Origin: Lineus longissimus
Lineage: Eukaryota > Nemertea > Pilidiophora > Heteronemertea > Lineidae
Direction: 5' to 3'
DNA: 60,000 nucleotides
Assembly (NCBI RefSeq): GCF_910592395.1
Contig: NC_088315.1
Location: forward strand, 3,848,501-3,908,500
Below, one piece after another: positions 23,801 to 38,800 of this stretch. The first letter of the stretch is position 1. Each line of letters opens with the position of its first letter. The notes beneath the pieces are model-generated. The model ran no database searches. It was not told the DNA's origin and saw only the letters and a program-made list of their open reading frames with translations. The translations under genes and the position numbers were made by a program.

Positions 23801-26800
23801 TGACAATACTGCCGCTGGTCACGGCGCTTTTGGGCAAATCGCGTAGAAGAAGCGCTTTAATTGGAGAACCAAATTTGAAATTGTCAACACATCCACTGCC
23901 GATATCCCTTCTTAAGTGCAACGGAAAGGTCTGTTTGTCGCCAAAGCAACAATTTCCTTTCTTTTCCTGTCTAAACGGAAGTCCACGGGCAAAAACATCC
24001 TTCTTATACATGGCCCCAAGCAGACCGTGTTTTTTTCCTGGTGAAAGTTGATCAGTTGTTGATCAGTTTACAGTGAGCAAGAACATTACGGATGTGACTT
24101 CGGTTATTTTCGCCGGAATGCAGATTCTGTGATGTCAACATGTCATGGGAATTGGTATAAACCTCCAGTGGTATTTAACTTCCTTGTGATATATTATATT
24201 CAAGTGCATAATAACAAACGGAAGTGTCACATAACTACAACATATGCATCAAAGGAGACTTAAGGCAAGAGTTTGGGGGGGGGGGGGGGGGGGGGCTGGT
24301 CACTAGTACTCACTGACCGTTTCGTACGGTAGGAGGTCAATTTCTATACATATTCATCGCATCTGCTGGTGACATTTTTAGCAAAATAATTAGCTTCGTT
24401 TAAATCAAATGTCAAGTTTAACGTTACCTGAATATCAAGTTTCATACGGTTCGCTGTGCAAGATAAAAAAATCCACGTCAGTCATATTGAAATAAACCTT
24501 CAGTCATTGTCAGTCATCTTGAAATAAACCTTCTGTCAGGCGCTATGAACTAGTGCGCTCTTTCTCTTAACCGACCTTAACGGGAGGAGGACTTGTCTTT
24601 TGCATTTCGTTTTTTGCCCTTAGAATGCAAGCGTAGCCCAATGTACTGCACTAGCTATTGTCCTTAAACAAAGCCCGCTCTCGCGTAGGCCTTAGCTCCA
24701 TTGTTCTACTGTCTTCTCATTGGGCGACATCAGCTATGTTATATGTTGTGTAATTTAGTCCACACTTCAGATTAAGTACTTACGTGTTGGCCGGGTCACT
24801 TTTGATGGAACACCTGATAGACAAATGGGCATTATATGTTCACAATGCCATAGAATCAGCTAGAACACGCCGATAATTTTGGATTTCGCAGCGTTAGGGT
24901 AGGCTACAGGTTCTGCTGGATGAAATGCCTGTCTATCACAGGCTTAGAATTTTAAAGTATCAATGTAACTTCTTCAACTCTTATCATTCCCAGCGAATAA
25001 ATTTCGTTGAAGAATTCGCAGAAACAGGCAGTGATTTTTCCTATGAATCTGAACATACCAGGCATTACCGCGCAGAAAATCCTCCGTAGCGCGGCATCAT
25101 GTGTCATGTTAAGATGAGGATGGCAATAAGAGCGTATGATTCTGTTAACACTTATTAGAACAGTCATCGCGAGTTGCTTCTCACAGCTGTTTAACTAAAC
25201 TATTGTGACATCGAGAGCCAAAGGCGGTAACATAAACCATGATGGCTTATTGCTGATCTCTTAATGTCATCCTGGTGATTTCGCAATGTGAAGATCATTA
25301 ACTGATATGCCGGGTACATGACTGCATACGCAACATTCGGAATTTACAGCGCTCATAGCTCCAGGGCATTGATCAGATTGTCGGAATGCATTATGTCGAG
25401 GGAGGGGGTAAAACACAGCGCTCATTACCAAAGAGAGAATGCGAAAAAACCTCAGAGTTTTTTTTCACAATTTTACTATGGTTTTTCATTTGACTTAAAA
25501 AACCTCCACGAGGTGAAGACATGTACTTGTGTTGTCCGAAAAACCTATAAAGCCCCAAAACATTCATTTCTATACACAGGCAAAATTTTGCGAGTAAGAT
25601 TTATATAAATTTTATATAAATTTTTTTTACAAAATTTACGGTATATAAAATTTATTAAAAATTTTCATACTGATTTTTATATAAATTTACTATAGCCAAA
25701 TCTAATATAATTTTTATATAACATTTATGTAAAATTTACATAAAATTAGACTTAAATGAATTTTATATAAGAACATTTTGCCTGTGAGAGTGTAGTAGCC
25801 TCATATCAAGAAATTGATTTTCGCTGGCATAACAATGCAGATAATAGTACATGCATGTTATGGTAAAAATAACCTTATTTGTAAGACGACACGTTCGTAA
25901 GCAAATGAAACTATAGATGTAGTATAGAGTCAGATACGAACGTATTGTCAGACTTTGAAAATGTTGGCTTCTGTGATTACCCATAGCCAATGTTTTCTGC
26001 TTGTCGACCCCATGATACCAGAAGTAAGCGGATCATAGTTCCAAAGACTTTACACTAATGTGTATATGATACTTTCTGTGACAGTGACTGGTAATCTTTA
26101 GAAGCTAGAAGCGCTAGCGAAACCAGAAACGTCTTCGTGGTGTGTCGAATGAGATTGCGTACAATTTGAAGCGACCGCGACTCCATGCTAAAGGTTGTGC
26201 CCTCTAAGAAAATATGTAAAGGTTTTTAAACGTTTGAAAAGCATAAAAGTGTTTCGGCAAACATAAATATACACCACCATTAAAGTCAATGGACTTGTCT
26301 ATATGATCAAGTATGGTTTAATCTATACTTAATATGATAGATGAGCCAGTATAGATAATCTTATATTTAATGGACGGGTGGGGCGCGTGATAAATGGTTG
26401 TGAGCGAGCGATCATGGTTTCGAATACTTACATGTACGTGGCCAGTAGCCAAAGTGTCAATAGTCGAGTAAACGTCTTTGCCATACCTTACGTGTACATT
26501 AATGCCACACTACGATTTCTTTTTCAATTCATTTCGTATCTGCGATTGACAGGCTAAGCCACTCATCACATTCATGCCATCGCATATACTTAGGCTCAGA
26601 AGATGCTATGTCTGAACTCTCTATAATACCTTGCAGTCCTAGGCAAATATTACCACTTGCCCCGTTTCGCATACCCTTACGAACATCTACGAACGACGAA
26701 GTATGAAGTATCTGGAAATTTTCAATAATGGCCGTCAAGAAAATACAACTGTCAGTAAGTACACAAATCCACTGGAGGCATTACCGGTATTTGTTTTTAA

Positions 26801-29800
26801 AAACAAGAATTTATTGCCATTAGGAACGGAAAGGGTAAGCTGTATGACGTCAGTACTGCTCTTTAATCGAAGCACACCGTAACTATCACATAGCCTCGTG
26901 CAATATTTTGTCTCCGCGGAGATATCCCCAATTCCAGGCAAAGCAGCTCGATCATTGATCACAGCATGTACTTGAATCGAGTAATCGGGAGACTAATTTA
27001 CCGTGAACGAGATTGGCGAGACAAATATACTTTATATTTTCCCTGTAGCAGCACCAATGGTAGAGATGATCAATCCCTTGCCAATGCTAAATCCGTGCTT
27101 GCATCACTGAGCTGGCATTTCTTATCGCTGTTTTCCATCAAGTATTCGCGAACGCATTCATCATCTCTACCGACATGCTTTGAAATTTGTGCGCGATTCA
27201 TTATTTTGCTGATGCATAGAATATCACTTCTGAGAGTCCCCATGCGGAGTCAATTCAATCATGATCAGTGAGATATGGATATTTTCAGTAACAGTAAACG
27301 ACAAGCTTTCTGATATTCATATATGTTTTTATCGTCAATTATATGATGCTCAAAGCAGTACCGGGTTATTTTTTAGCAGTTTGTAGAATTCTAGGGACTG
27401 CTCGATCACTACTCACGATGACCGCGTGGCAGCCAAATGTTAAAATCCTTAATGCCGGAACACGTTATCAGGCGACTATCTGCAGTAATTCGACACTGAT
27501 GTCAAAGAATACTGTAATGAGTTAATAGAGTGACAGACAAAGAATGCAGACAATCATGTTCTTTTCTATATGATGCATTATACGAGTCGCTGCAACAGAT
27601 AATGCCATTTTTGTAGCGTGATACATTAACGCACCTTGTTCTGTCAATACATCGTATATCGATGTTTGTCTGCTAATTCCAATTTCACAAACTCTGTAAT
27701 GGAAGTGGCAATTCGTGAGCGACGCATTCACTGAAACACGTTTTTCTGTTGAATCATCATCATCATCATGTCAGCATGTTAGAGAATTGATTTAATCCGA
27801 CAAAAATGTCAAAACGCTCCCAAATGTCGAAACACTTGAAATGCGTCTCATCACGCGACAGGCAAATTGCCATACAATGCATGTCAAACAACAGCAGGAC
27901 TTGGCAGAGCATTCCGATAAGTCCGTGCATCACGCGATGCCAGACGCAGCGGAGCCAAAGACATCGTTTTCTGTCATGATAAAACATTTTGTCAGCTGTA
28001 CGTGTGGGTTCCACTAAACCGTGTCATGCTGATGTATGATATTTAATTCTAACAGCAACATTTGGAACAACTGCAGGACAAACTACTGCAAAATGTTAAA
28101 GAGTGATTCAAAACCTATTTGACATAAGATCGTTTAGTTAAAAGCTTGGAATGAGCACAACATTGATGGCTCAAGTCTTGATAGATTTTGGTTCTGGTAA
28201 ATAATACATGCTTTGAGAATTGCGCCGGAAATATCCCTAGTATCCAGCATGTAGTGAAAGGGTGAACATTCATGGTCTCAGTTTGCTGTAACGATGCTAT
28301 CCTGTTCCTACTGCGTTTGATCCACAGTAATATCATAATTACAATGAGCGGGTAAATTTCCTGTGGCACGGAAGAAGGTTTAGAGAAATCGATATCTTAA
28401 AAGCTTTGTGATTCTTATTTTCTGGTAAAAGGTAAGTTGGTAAAAGCAATGACCTTGTTGGTCGAAAGAAGGCGGCTTAGTATATTACATCCTAAGTCCC
28501 CGTGGGCAGCGGCGAAGTCATAAGACTCATATAAACCACTGCATAAGCTACTAGCACTTTGTATGTCAATTGATATACTATCACCATTTACACCCGCTCT
28601 ACATGAGTTTCAAATCTGAATATAGAGGCTGATTCCATCAAATGGTACATGCTCTATGAATCCTGAAGCGTTGTCACGATGCGGTCACCACATGTGACTT
28701 TTATTATTGCTACCGACATGTTTATCCCAAATAACTACCAAGCTATCATGTAAATAATCTATATAAACAATATATGCACGTGCTTCAAGCGTTGTTTCGT
28801 ATCCTAGCTTTATATACAGTAGTCAGAAGCATAATGATTTTTGCCCGACACCAGCGCCACACCCGTTAAGACCTGTCAGGTCAACTTACATGTATCTGAC
28901 TTTTTATGCAAATATACAACGAATTTGCCGTCAATACTACTACTACTACTACAAGCCTGATACATCGACAACATATGAGAACACTTCTCTTTCTCCTATT
29001 TCAAATTGGGTTTTCTTGTCAAAAACCCGCAGCTTACACTCATAGTACAACTCAATAGCTTCATGTGAGACACTTTTCCAATATGAAGAACATCTGTTTC
29101 TACCAGGGTACGATGCTTTGAACGCTGTCTTCGCAAAAATCTTCACTTGAAGCACCTCAAAACCCGTATCTTCCTTCCTCTTTGACTATGGTCGTCGAAA
29201 GTCGCTGATGACACACCGGGAGTACTCGACGTCAACACGGAACAACTTCACGATATCGATAATAACCACCGATTCTACTAGACATGTTAAAGGGCAAGGG
29301 TATGCTGTTACCGCTGTGAGATGATATCGTAAATTCGCGAGTAAAATGGTAGCTCTATTTCAAAACTCGACGGTGGGCGGATCAGTAGTCCCTGCGTTGC
29401 GGGGAAAGTAACACTATGCTCTTTTAAAGATGATGAAAAAACCAAGTCGTTCAACCTCCATTACTCTTTGCGACATGCCCCCATCATGCAGATGATGCTT
29501 GTAGAAAAGAAATTACCTCTTCCATCATTTAAATGCAGACATCTTCTATAGCTCGCAACCTGTTGCCCAACGTTTTTGTAGGATAACAGTCACCCTACAG
29601 ACCCTTGGTCGTAGAAATCGTCGCCGTATGTGATAATCTTCTCGAAAGCACACTAAAATGTGTCTCTGTATTCATCTTGATCTTATGCTGCGGGAGGCTG
29701 TAATATCTGAGCACTTGCATTTAGGAAGAGGAACCACTCAAACGTATTAAATATGTGATAAGCTTCACCCGCGCTCATTGATCCGGCCAGTTCACCTGCA

Positions 29801-32800
29801 AGGGAGGGTTTCCATGCTTTTCCTTTCACCCATCGGGAACAATAATGCACGATTGAGTTCTCACGACGAGATCGACTGTGATCCATCTTGCATTGTGTTG
29901 TCAGTGCCCACTTAGGCGTGATGCTGGCCTCTCCGGCTATCGATTGGAGAATCTGAATCGGAATGCAGGTTGCACCATCACCGTGTTCATGAACATCAAT
30001 CATCACGACAGACTGTCGGGCTAATCACGACATGGCTGGAATTACCATCCTTGTTTATATTGCTATAAAGAACAACACGGCGGTGGGGTCATAGCCATTA
30101 CTTCATGCGACAATAGTAATAAAATAGTGTTCTCAGGACCCAATATCATGTCTTATTGATCTCCCTCCTCGTGTCCTTGCTAATCAAGGCATGGTTTCAT
30201 GTTTACTTTGTGACGACGAAACAACATTAATATGAGTTCCTTCGCGAAACTGTTGATAATATGTTCTCATGACCTTGGTGTCATAATTTATTGGTCGTTT
30301 TACTCGCCTATTCGGGGCAATTAAATCCAACATGGTTAACTTTGCTGATCTTGTTCCATCTCTTTATTATCATATTTCTTCGGTGATATTGATAAGTGAA
30401 TACGACATATAGTATTTTTGATAACCAATATTGTTAACCTTAAGGTTTCGGGCTTGGATGGGTCCATGCCACAAAAGCGAATCTAATAATTGGTTATGGT
30501 CAAAATCTAGTCAACTGAAACATAACAAGAGATTACAACTTACTATCATGTTGCCGTTGTGGTGCTTCTTCTTGATGTTGACATGAATCCAAACCAGCAG
30601 CGCAGAAATAAATTTATGAAACATGTTACAATCTGTGCTCCATCCATCATGAGAAAGAACTGCATATTGTACTCTTTCTTTGGTGACCTTTAGACCTTTT
30701 CTGCAACGGTGTAGCCATATTGGTGTAATTGGAATGGAAAAAGTAATCATAAGCTGTCTGTTGATTGCAACGCACTTTGCGATATGGTATAACAAAACCC
30801 CCTTAACGGGTATTTCGAAGTTGGCGGATGTCCGTTCTTCTGATCTATTCTGGGTGGTCGATCGTGTATACGCTGCTAGTCATGATAAAGTTTTCAGCTA
30901 TATATGAGCAGTTGGATAGGGCCCACTTGTTTCGTGGTTTGGCTACCCGAATCAAATTATCCTAAGATGTCTCCCAACTGGGACTCTTCAGTTTCCAGCA
31001 GCGCGAACTGGCTACTTTCTGTCCACATATATCAAATAACACTCAACTATTATCATTGATCTGCCTTTGCGAGACTATCATAAGAAAATAAGACCAGATT
31101 CATCTCTGATGGATTTCGGTAATCTCCTGCACTGGTGTAAGCTTTCAGTTTTATGGAGTCCCGACTTAAAAATATGGTCTTTAACATGATCAAAATATCC
31201 CTAGCGACTCATTTCGATGTCGGGAAACTTCCGTTCCCCAGATCTATATTACTTCATCCTCCTGTTGATTTGTTGGATAAGGTTCCATCGCTTTCTTTAC
31301 TTTGGCAACTCGATTCACTTAAACGTCTTTCAACTAGGGACGCTCTGGTTTTCTCCAAAACTAACCTGGCTTTTTACCGCCGTACATCCAATATTCCCAC
31401 TTGACAATCAGAGATCACCAAAACAATACATAATTGTTTATTTATGGGTTTTTGTGGCCATTATAAGAAAACATGACGAGACACGTGCCATCTCTGGTGG
31501 ATATCGTAAATCTCCCATACTCTCGAAAGCTTTCAGTTTTAATGACTCTAACTTTGTCTGCGGAAAACATAATGCGGTCTTGAATATAACATGAAAAATG
31601 ACCTCGGAGTCTTTCAATAAAACCCTCTGTGGGTTGTCTGGTCTTCTGGTCGATTGTGCTTGTTCTATCGTGTTTCAATATTTATGTATTCGCAATGCTA
31701 TAGCTTTTGAGTAGTCGGATAATGTTGTATTGGTTTCGTGGTCGGGCAAGTCGATGGAGTCGCGATCTCGTATGTCTCTTCTCGGGTAGACTTCGGCGGT
31801 GTACCTAAGCCATACATCATGGATTGGTGATTGTCTGCCTCGGTGTGTTAGCCATGTCAATCTTAATCTATTGTACGGCCTACATTGCCTATGACGTGGT
31901 TATCAAATAATTATGTAACTAACACACTGTTCACGAACTTGTCACTCAACCACTTGACACTATTAGATGTTATTGATTGATGTAAAAAGATATATGAAGA
32001 GACACAGTTGTGATCGAATACGATGTTAATGGATGTTGATGGCACGGTGTTGCTCCTTTATCTCCTTTGGACAGGGTTGATTTCAGGGGTTGCTTGCACA
32101 TTATCTGTCATACCGTATCCTAGGTTGTCGCATTCTGTCATACTAGTGTCACTTTGATAGGTCACGACCTCACTGGAACAGCCGTCCTTGGTCGATACAC
32201 CAGGATAACACAATTCTACATTGTTGTCATATTGTAGATCGCTCAAGGGAGCATGTTGATGTTTCAGTCAAAGAACCGAAACTAATACTAGATAGGAGGA
32301 ATATGTGGCTTTTACCTGCACAATATTGTTGCAAAGGCACTAAACAATTAGTAGATGGGTGTATTCTTAGCGTTGGCGTTTTCAGTCACATAAAAGCAAC
32401 AGAGACATTCCTCTTAGGCTAATGGATCAAGCGGAAATGGTGGTAGCATTGCCTGATGAGAACGGCTAAGATGACTTCTGTGTCAGCGAAGGCATGGGGA
32501 CATAAACCACAAATCCCACGGAACTGGAGGCCTAATACAATAGATCTTCTGTTTGAAGCCATGAAGCTGGATGGTTTTGGCTAGATCGGCGAAAACCAAC
32601 GGATGGCGCCTGTCTAACCTGTTATATGTGTTTCGGCTGCCAACCCATCTTTGCTAATGTTATTACATTTTCTGATTGAAAATCACTACCTTTGTACACC
32701 CGGTCTCACAAATTACTTAAATTCATGATGGAATTTCACGTGCCGTGATTGAACGGAAAAAGATAAGGTGCAAACTCATTCTGGTTGACAACCTTGAAGT

Positions 32801-35800
32801 CAGAAAGAGGAAATTGAAGCATACAGCTGAGCTAGCACTGATAACACCATGTAAAATAAATCACTTAGGTGAAAATTGAAATCGATTCAGGTGGAGCCAG
32901 GCAGTCGTGCAGAATGTTCCGATTCCTTAGGCATGTCAATTGATTCATTGGGGCGATGATTGATCATCCATGATGACATTTCGTGCTCGTGTCAGGTGTG
33001 TGTTTATGTTTCCAAAGAACTACACTGGTTCAGTGAGTCACTGATGCCGCATTGATCAGCTTGATTTACGGCTGAATGCCTCTTAAGATTATGTTCCTTT
33101 GTGCATCGCATCGCATTGACATTTTCATTTTTTCTTTCTTTCTCGGATTTTAGTCTTTTGTACTTGGTTTTAAAAGGCACCCTTAAGCTGCCTCTCTCGA
33201 TCATGTCTCAGCACTGCATTACAATACTGTAATAATTGTAATTGCGCAGTTTGCTCTCGCCTTCAGCTACTTTTGAGTTCGACAACTTCGTTGGTTGCCT
33301 AATAGTAGCGAAAGTCGATACGTGATCGAAGATCAGTTTCCTGTCTTCGACTAGCTTCTGGCTTTGACCCCAGGTACTTGCGTTGGTCCACGGAATGCAC
33401 GGAAAGCACGGAATATAAAGGAAATTGCGCTTACTTGAGTTCTTCCCTAACCCATAAAAACATTGCGTTCCTCCATTAAGTAAAACAAAAACTCCTCATG
33501 TCCCAGTCTCCGAAGGATTCTTTCGATAATGCGTAATTAGATCAAGGAAAAAAACCCTCTTCATGTCCCTGTCTCCGAAGTTAGCATTAGATATCGCACG
33601 ATTAGATCAAGCAGATCAAAGCAATGCTTCTGATATCAGCTTAATTGACAAATGTCTCTTATTTGCACACATAGTACTAAGACGAAGTCATTCTCTTCTT
33701 TTTGTGAAAGGACGTGATACCCAATCAAGCAGCTTAACTTGCGTCATTCGACATTTTCTGTTCTAGTTGATTTTTTCTTTCCATACCACGTCCAAATTGG
33801 AAAAATGGCACGTTAAAAACGCTTCTTTCGCTCGTCAATGTACGCGTATCTTTAATTACTTCATAACGATGTTCAATTATTTTAAAATGGTCAATAGAAA
33901 AACATACGTCATCACATTCCGGCACATTCTCTGAAAGTTCAATATCTTAGGAATAATCTATTTCGAGAGAAACGTACCATGGTCGCTTACTATGATGCTA
34001 TCTCATTTCATGAACTAATGAGCGCTATTTATCGACTATCGATAATGACCGAGCAACTTCTTTGATGTTTCTCAAGCTAAAAGAGCACTGGTTGCTATAA
34101 TTAGGGATTTTCAATAATTAGCTTCTCGCTTACATTAAATCGATAGATGATTTGCAAGATTCGGTAGGGAATCTTGAACGTCAGGTTGCACTCTCAACAT
34201 CGTCCTCATTAACATAAATCCGAACGGAAAATGTATTTTGTTGATGACCGGATTGGGCAAGAGAGGTCTATCGAAGTCCAACCAGTATGCGGTAAATATC
34301 CGACACTGACAAATCGATTGTGGCGCGGACAAGCACTTTTACTTACATAGCATTTGAATCAGACTTAAAAACTGAAAATCAATAATGTTGATAAATGAGC
34401 AGTTGGTGCTTTCCTCAAAACTTCTTCCACCAAATCTGGTCATGTAGTTCACTGATAACATGGACGGTTAATGTTGAATTCTTGTCTGATTACATGTAAA
34501 CATAACTGCATTCCTGTGGCGTACGATCATTTCATTTCTCAAACTAATGTTATGTATGAGTCTCTCATGTCACAATCTTATTTTCATCGTATGTTGCCTA
34601 GCATCATCATTGCTGCACTCAGTGCTAGTGTCTTCAAAGTTCTGTTGATGAAAAATGGTTTCTCATTCAATAGTTGCCAGTGGCATACCTGGTGTTTGTT
34701 TTTATCGACAGAGAACACATATGTTTGTTCTCCAGTGGATCTGACGTTTGTATATCCAACGATGGAATTCGTTGAGTTGCATCGGTGAAGCCTTTTACTT
34801 TGACAGTTTAGTCAGAGGTTCACTGTTTATAAGGTAAGGTTCCCATTGACTTTCCCGCTCCAACTGGCTCAATTCTTTCTTCTCTGTCTCGGTGTCGGTT
34901 AAAACGACATCCACATCATCCAATAAATTCTCCGCTAAAATTCAACATAGCACAGCTCTAACCCTATATGAACGTAGGTGGTCCTATAATTAATCTACCC
35001 ATCTTTTTTTATGTAATTCATTTCTATTCCACGATTACTTTGTCAGAACTGTCTGCCAGTGTGAAATACCAAATATGAAAAAGAATTAATAGCATTAAAT
35101 TTTAATCGTAAGGAAATTCAACAGAGATGCTTTTTGAAAAGCTCATAAGTATTGAATAATGATATACAAGATTGTCACCTAACCTATTATGTTACAAAGG
35201 TTGGATGCCAATTTGTTTACTTACATCAATAATCTTCATCATGTATAAATATATATATATAATCATCTTAATCAATAATATTCTCATAGTATGTTCTAAC
35301 GACAGAGTATAATTTCAGAAAACTATTTTCAGTATGATGTCGACAGTCACGTAGCTTTACAATGTTACAAAATTTGAATGACTACCGTTTCTTTCTTTAT
35401 GAAACAGTTCCAGACACTAATCATAATAGTTATCTGATTTTTTGATAATCTACATTTAATAATTATACCTATTTACCTTGATATGACCTTTGTAGGCAAC
35501 TATCAGATATTGCTGTTTTAAAAAGTGACATTAGTACTGAATAACATGACTGTGTAAATATTGATAGGTTACAGAGTTGAAAAGTTTGAATGACCACTGG
35601 TTTCTTATAATCATCGGTTTCAAGATATAATTGATATAATTATATTCAAAATAAATCAATAAATAATTAGAAGCTACAGGTAAGTCTAAACTTTAACATC
35701 GCTTTGGATTTTCATCACAATCCAGAGTTGAATCGTCAGATGGTTCTAAACTATGAACGAAAATCATTTACAAATAAATCGATGGTTTATTGACTTAAGG

Positions 35801-38800
35801 TCCATTATCTTGTTATCAAATGCCCTCCTTTCCAGGGTAGTCTATAATTTAGCCATCTCTGTATCACATTTATTAAAATGCTATCACCTTCTGAATAAAC
35901 ACCTCCGGCAAAAACTGTTACCTTACAAACTAGTTAAGGAATGTTAGTATCAAATATAAAAGGTACTAATAGTTTATAAAATATATCATTATTGCATAAA
36001 AACGTATTGAATATTTCAAAAGTAGTACCAGAGGCTAGGATTACAAAGCATGGTGAATCCAAAACCAGTCAACCCTGCGATGAGATTCGGTCTTGTCAGT
36101 AGAGGACACCATAGTTCGATCATTAATTCTACGCCGTTGGCAAGTAATGACAGATGATAGTTTGTTTGATGCGTTAGTGTGATCAGTTCGAGTTCAGTAG
36201 ATGCCAATGTTTGGTCCAACTTCACCTCTAGCAAGGATTCAGACCAGCAGAGAATTCATTCATTTGATGTCCTAATCTACCTGGGCCCAGTTGCTCCTTG
36301 TTTCGTGAAGATGCTACTATCACTTTTTTTGATGTATATTTTCTTTAAATTGGGATCAGTTTGATCAGAAGACAATACTGGTATTAAGCCTCTGGCAAAG
36401 AAGTGAACAGTGCTATTCGGTCTTTCATTATCGTGTTATTTAAAAAACAAGCAATCAATATCTGATAAGTTGATCAGTTTAATCATAGAGATGCGGACAT
36501 TCGATGGATGATATATTTAGTAAATCAATAGTGTTATAGATGATACCGAGAATAAATAAATTATCGCTTGTGTTACAACTATGTATATAACACAATGTTT
36601 GTACTCTTTATAGGTATTGATCGAGGTTATGCCTTTAGCTTTTTCTTCATCAGATGCTTTGTGGTATGAGCTGGCCCCTCCCGGTATCATTTCAAATACG
36701 AACCGTGAAACTCCAACATCACAAAAGTACTGTTCATCATGTTCATTACGTGTATTGATTTTAAGTCAGTACATGCTGCTTTGACACCGAATAGCTCATC
36801 AGCCCTAAGCTAACGTATCAAAGGAAAAGTCAGATTACATCAATTAGAACTTTCTAGAATGTCATTGAGTCAATTCTAGACAGTGTTGGTTAGTCTGTCA
36901 GTGCCTTTATCAATTTAGATCAGTGCACAACGTCTTTGCCACGAAGAGTTGTTTTGGAAACTAGATGCATGTGAGAATGCTTTGTGTAGCTACTCCGGCC
37001 AATGTTTTCTCTGAAGACCGACATATATAAGCTTTGCTAAGTTTCATTCTGTAACCTGCTGTACACCGGGGGTAATAGGTATATTCGGTAGAAGATCCCA
37101 ATCCCCGTCACGAACGCTCCCAAGAGTTCTTAAATTTGGCCTTACCCGGGAAAGTATTATTTGACATGTCAGCTTTAAGTCGATCTTGCCATTTAAGTAA
37201 ATTAGTTCACGCAACATTAACGCTTCCACAAATGAACAAAGGATATATCAGCCGTTTAGAACTGTACAAAGCTTGCACCAAGCCTTGGGCTTCCCAAACA
37301 ATTGAGAAATGAGGAAAAGCAGCATTCTGCTACAGAGCTGAAATTATTTCTTTTCGCAAGAACGACTCTGATGAAATCTGCCCATTCTCTGCTATATCGA
37401 CATGCTTTTTAATTATTTTCCTCGCATCCATGTTCCCCTGGGATAGCTCATTTTAAAGAAGTGGCTTCTATAATACGGTTTTGTTCATTTTTCTACCAGA
37501 TGCATCCTACCATGAGCTGGTGAGAAAAAAACTAGGAGTACCGAAGCCTGTGATAAAAAAATTCCAAGCAGGGAATTGTGGTGCCTTTTTTGGTAATATT
37601 TGCTACCTATTCTTTGTTGTTTTCAGTATAACTTTGGTGAAAGTTATACAAAAATAGAAATAGTGAAAGGCAATTAGTCAAGAAAAGAAGAAAGAAAGAA
37701 CTTCAATCTGTAACAATTGAAAATAGATTTGAAAAGTGTTCAACCTGAGGGCAGTTTCTTGGATAATGAAGATATTAAGAATAACATTACTTAATAGCTC
37801 TGGTACTGAAATTATGTCATTTTATTAATATACAGTAGTTGGTAGACAGGGTAAATATTAATACTATTCATTTGCAGTTACATAGCCTATTGTGAATGTT
37901 GTGGTTCCAAGAATTTTAAAAATTTTTAAGTAATATGCGATTATTCTGAGTTATAATAGGCTTTTCTTGAATATAATGAAAATGTCGTTATAGTTAATGC
38001 AATGTGCACACATTTTGTCTCCAGATGAACACCAAGGAGGAGGAACGTATTTTATGATTGTTTGTTAACAACTTGGTAGTAATCTTGGTATTGTATGTTT
38101 CTATCCCTAGATATATTGTTTAAACAAACTCCCGCTCATACATGTAAGTGAGCTTAATTGTATCGCAAGGAAATCAAGTATGATAATAAGAAACTACTTT
38201 AGAGTACTTTTCAATGTGAAAGAATAAATGGCTGCTCCACTCAAGAGCACTGAGGCATGAAGAAAAGGAAACTGATGGCAGTACTTTAAAAATTCACAAA
38301 GGAATAACGCTGAGCGATCATGTGGATGAAAGAGATGACACGTTATCTTGGACAAGAATTTTGTGGCTGTGATATGTAAGAGAATATTATATCTATATCG
38401 AAAACATTTCAGTTTAAAATGATAACATTAGTTTCCTGTTATCAGAGTTGGTTGCAAAAGTGCATGAATGTGAATGCCGAAGAAAAGGCACTGTCACCTT
38501 CTCTTCGAATTTCATTTTCTCAGTGGTGGTGAATTTAAAAATTTCAATCTCAACGTGTGTGACTCAGTTTTTAAATTTCAATCGCGAGATTGATATCTTA
38601 GAAATTAAAACCAGTTTTAATATCTTATCATATTAAACTTCTTTTTTTTTAAATATGAGTTTTTACTCCTGAGACTAATGTTTTAGCAACGGACTTAATT
38701 TTCATCAACTGGGTCTTCCCAATCTATTTAAAAGCTATCTAAAATTTCAAATCGTAATTGTATCATTTCTTTTCTACTACATGTTACCTAACCAAGATAT

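Noticed and set aside
31217-31594. A 125-codon plus frame, one of the longest in the window
   Set aside because: Its composition is rich in F, L and I as expected from AT-rich antisense, and the duplicated block underneath is conserved in a minus-strand frame instead.
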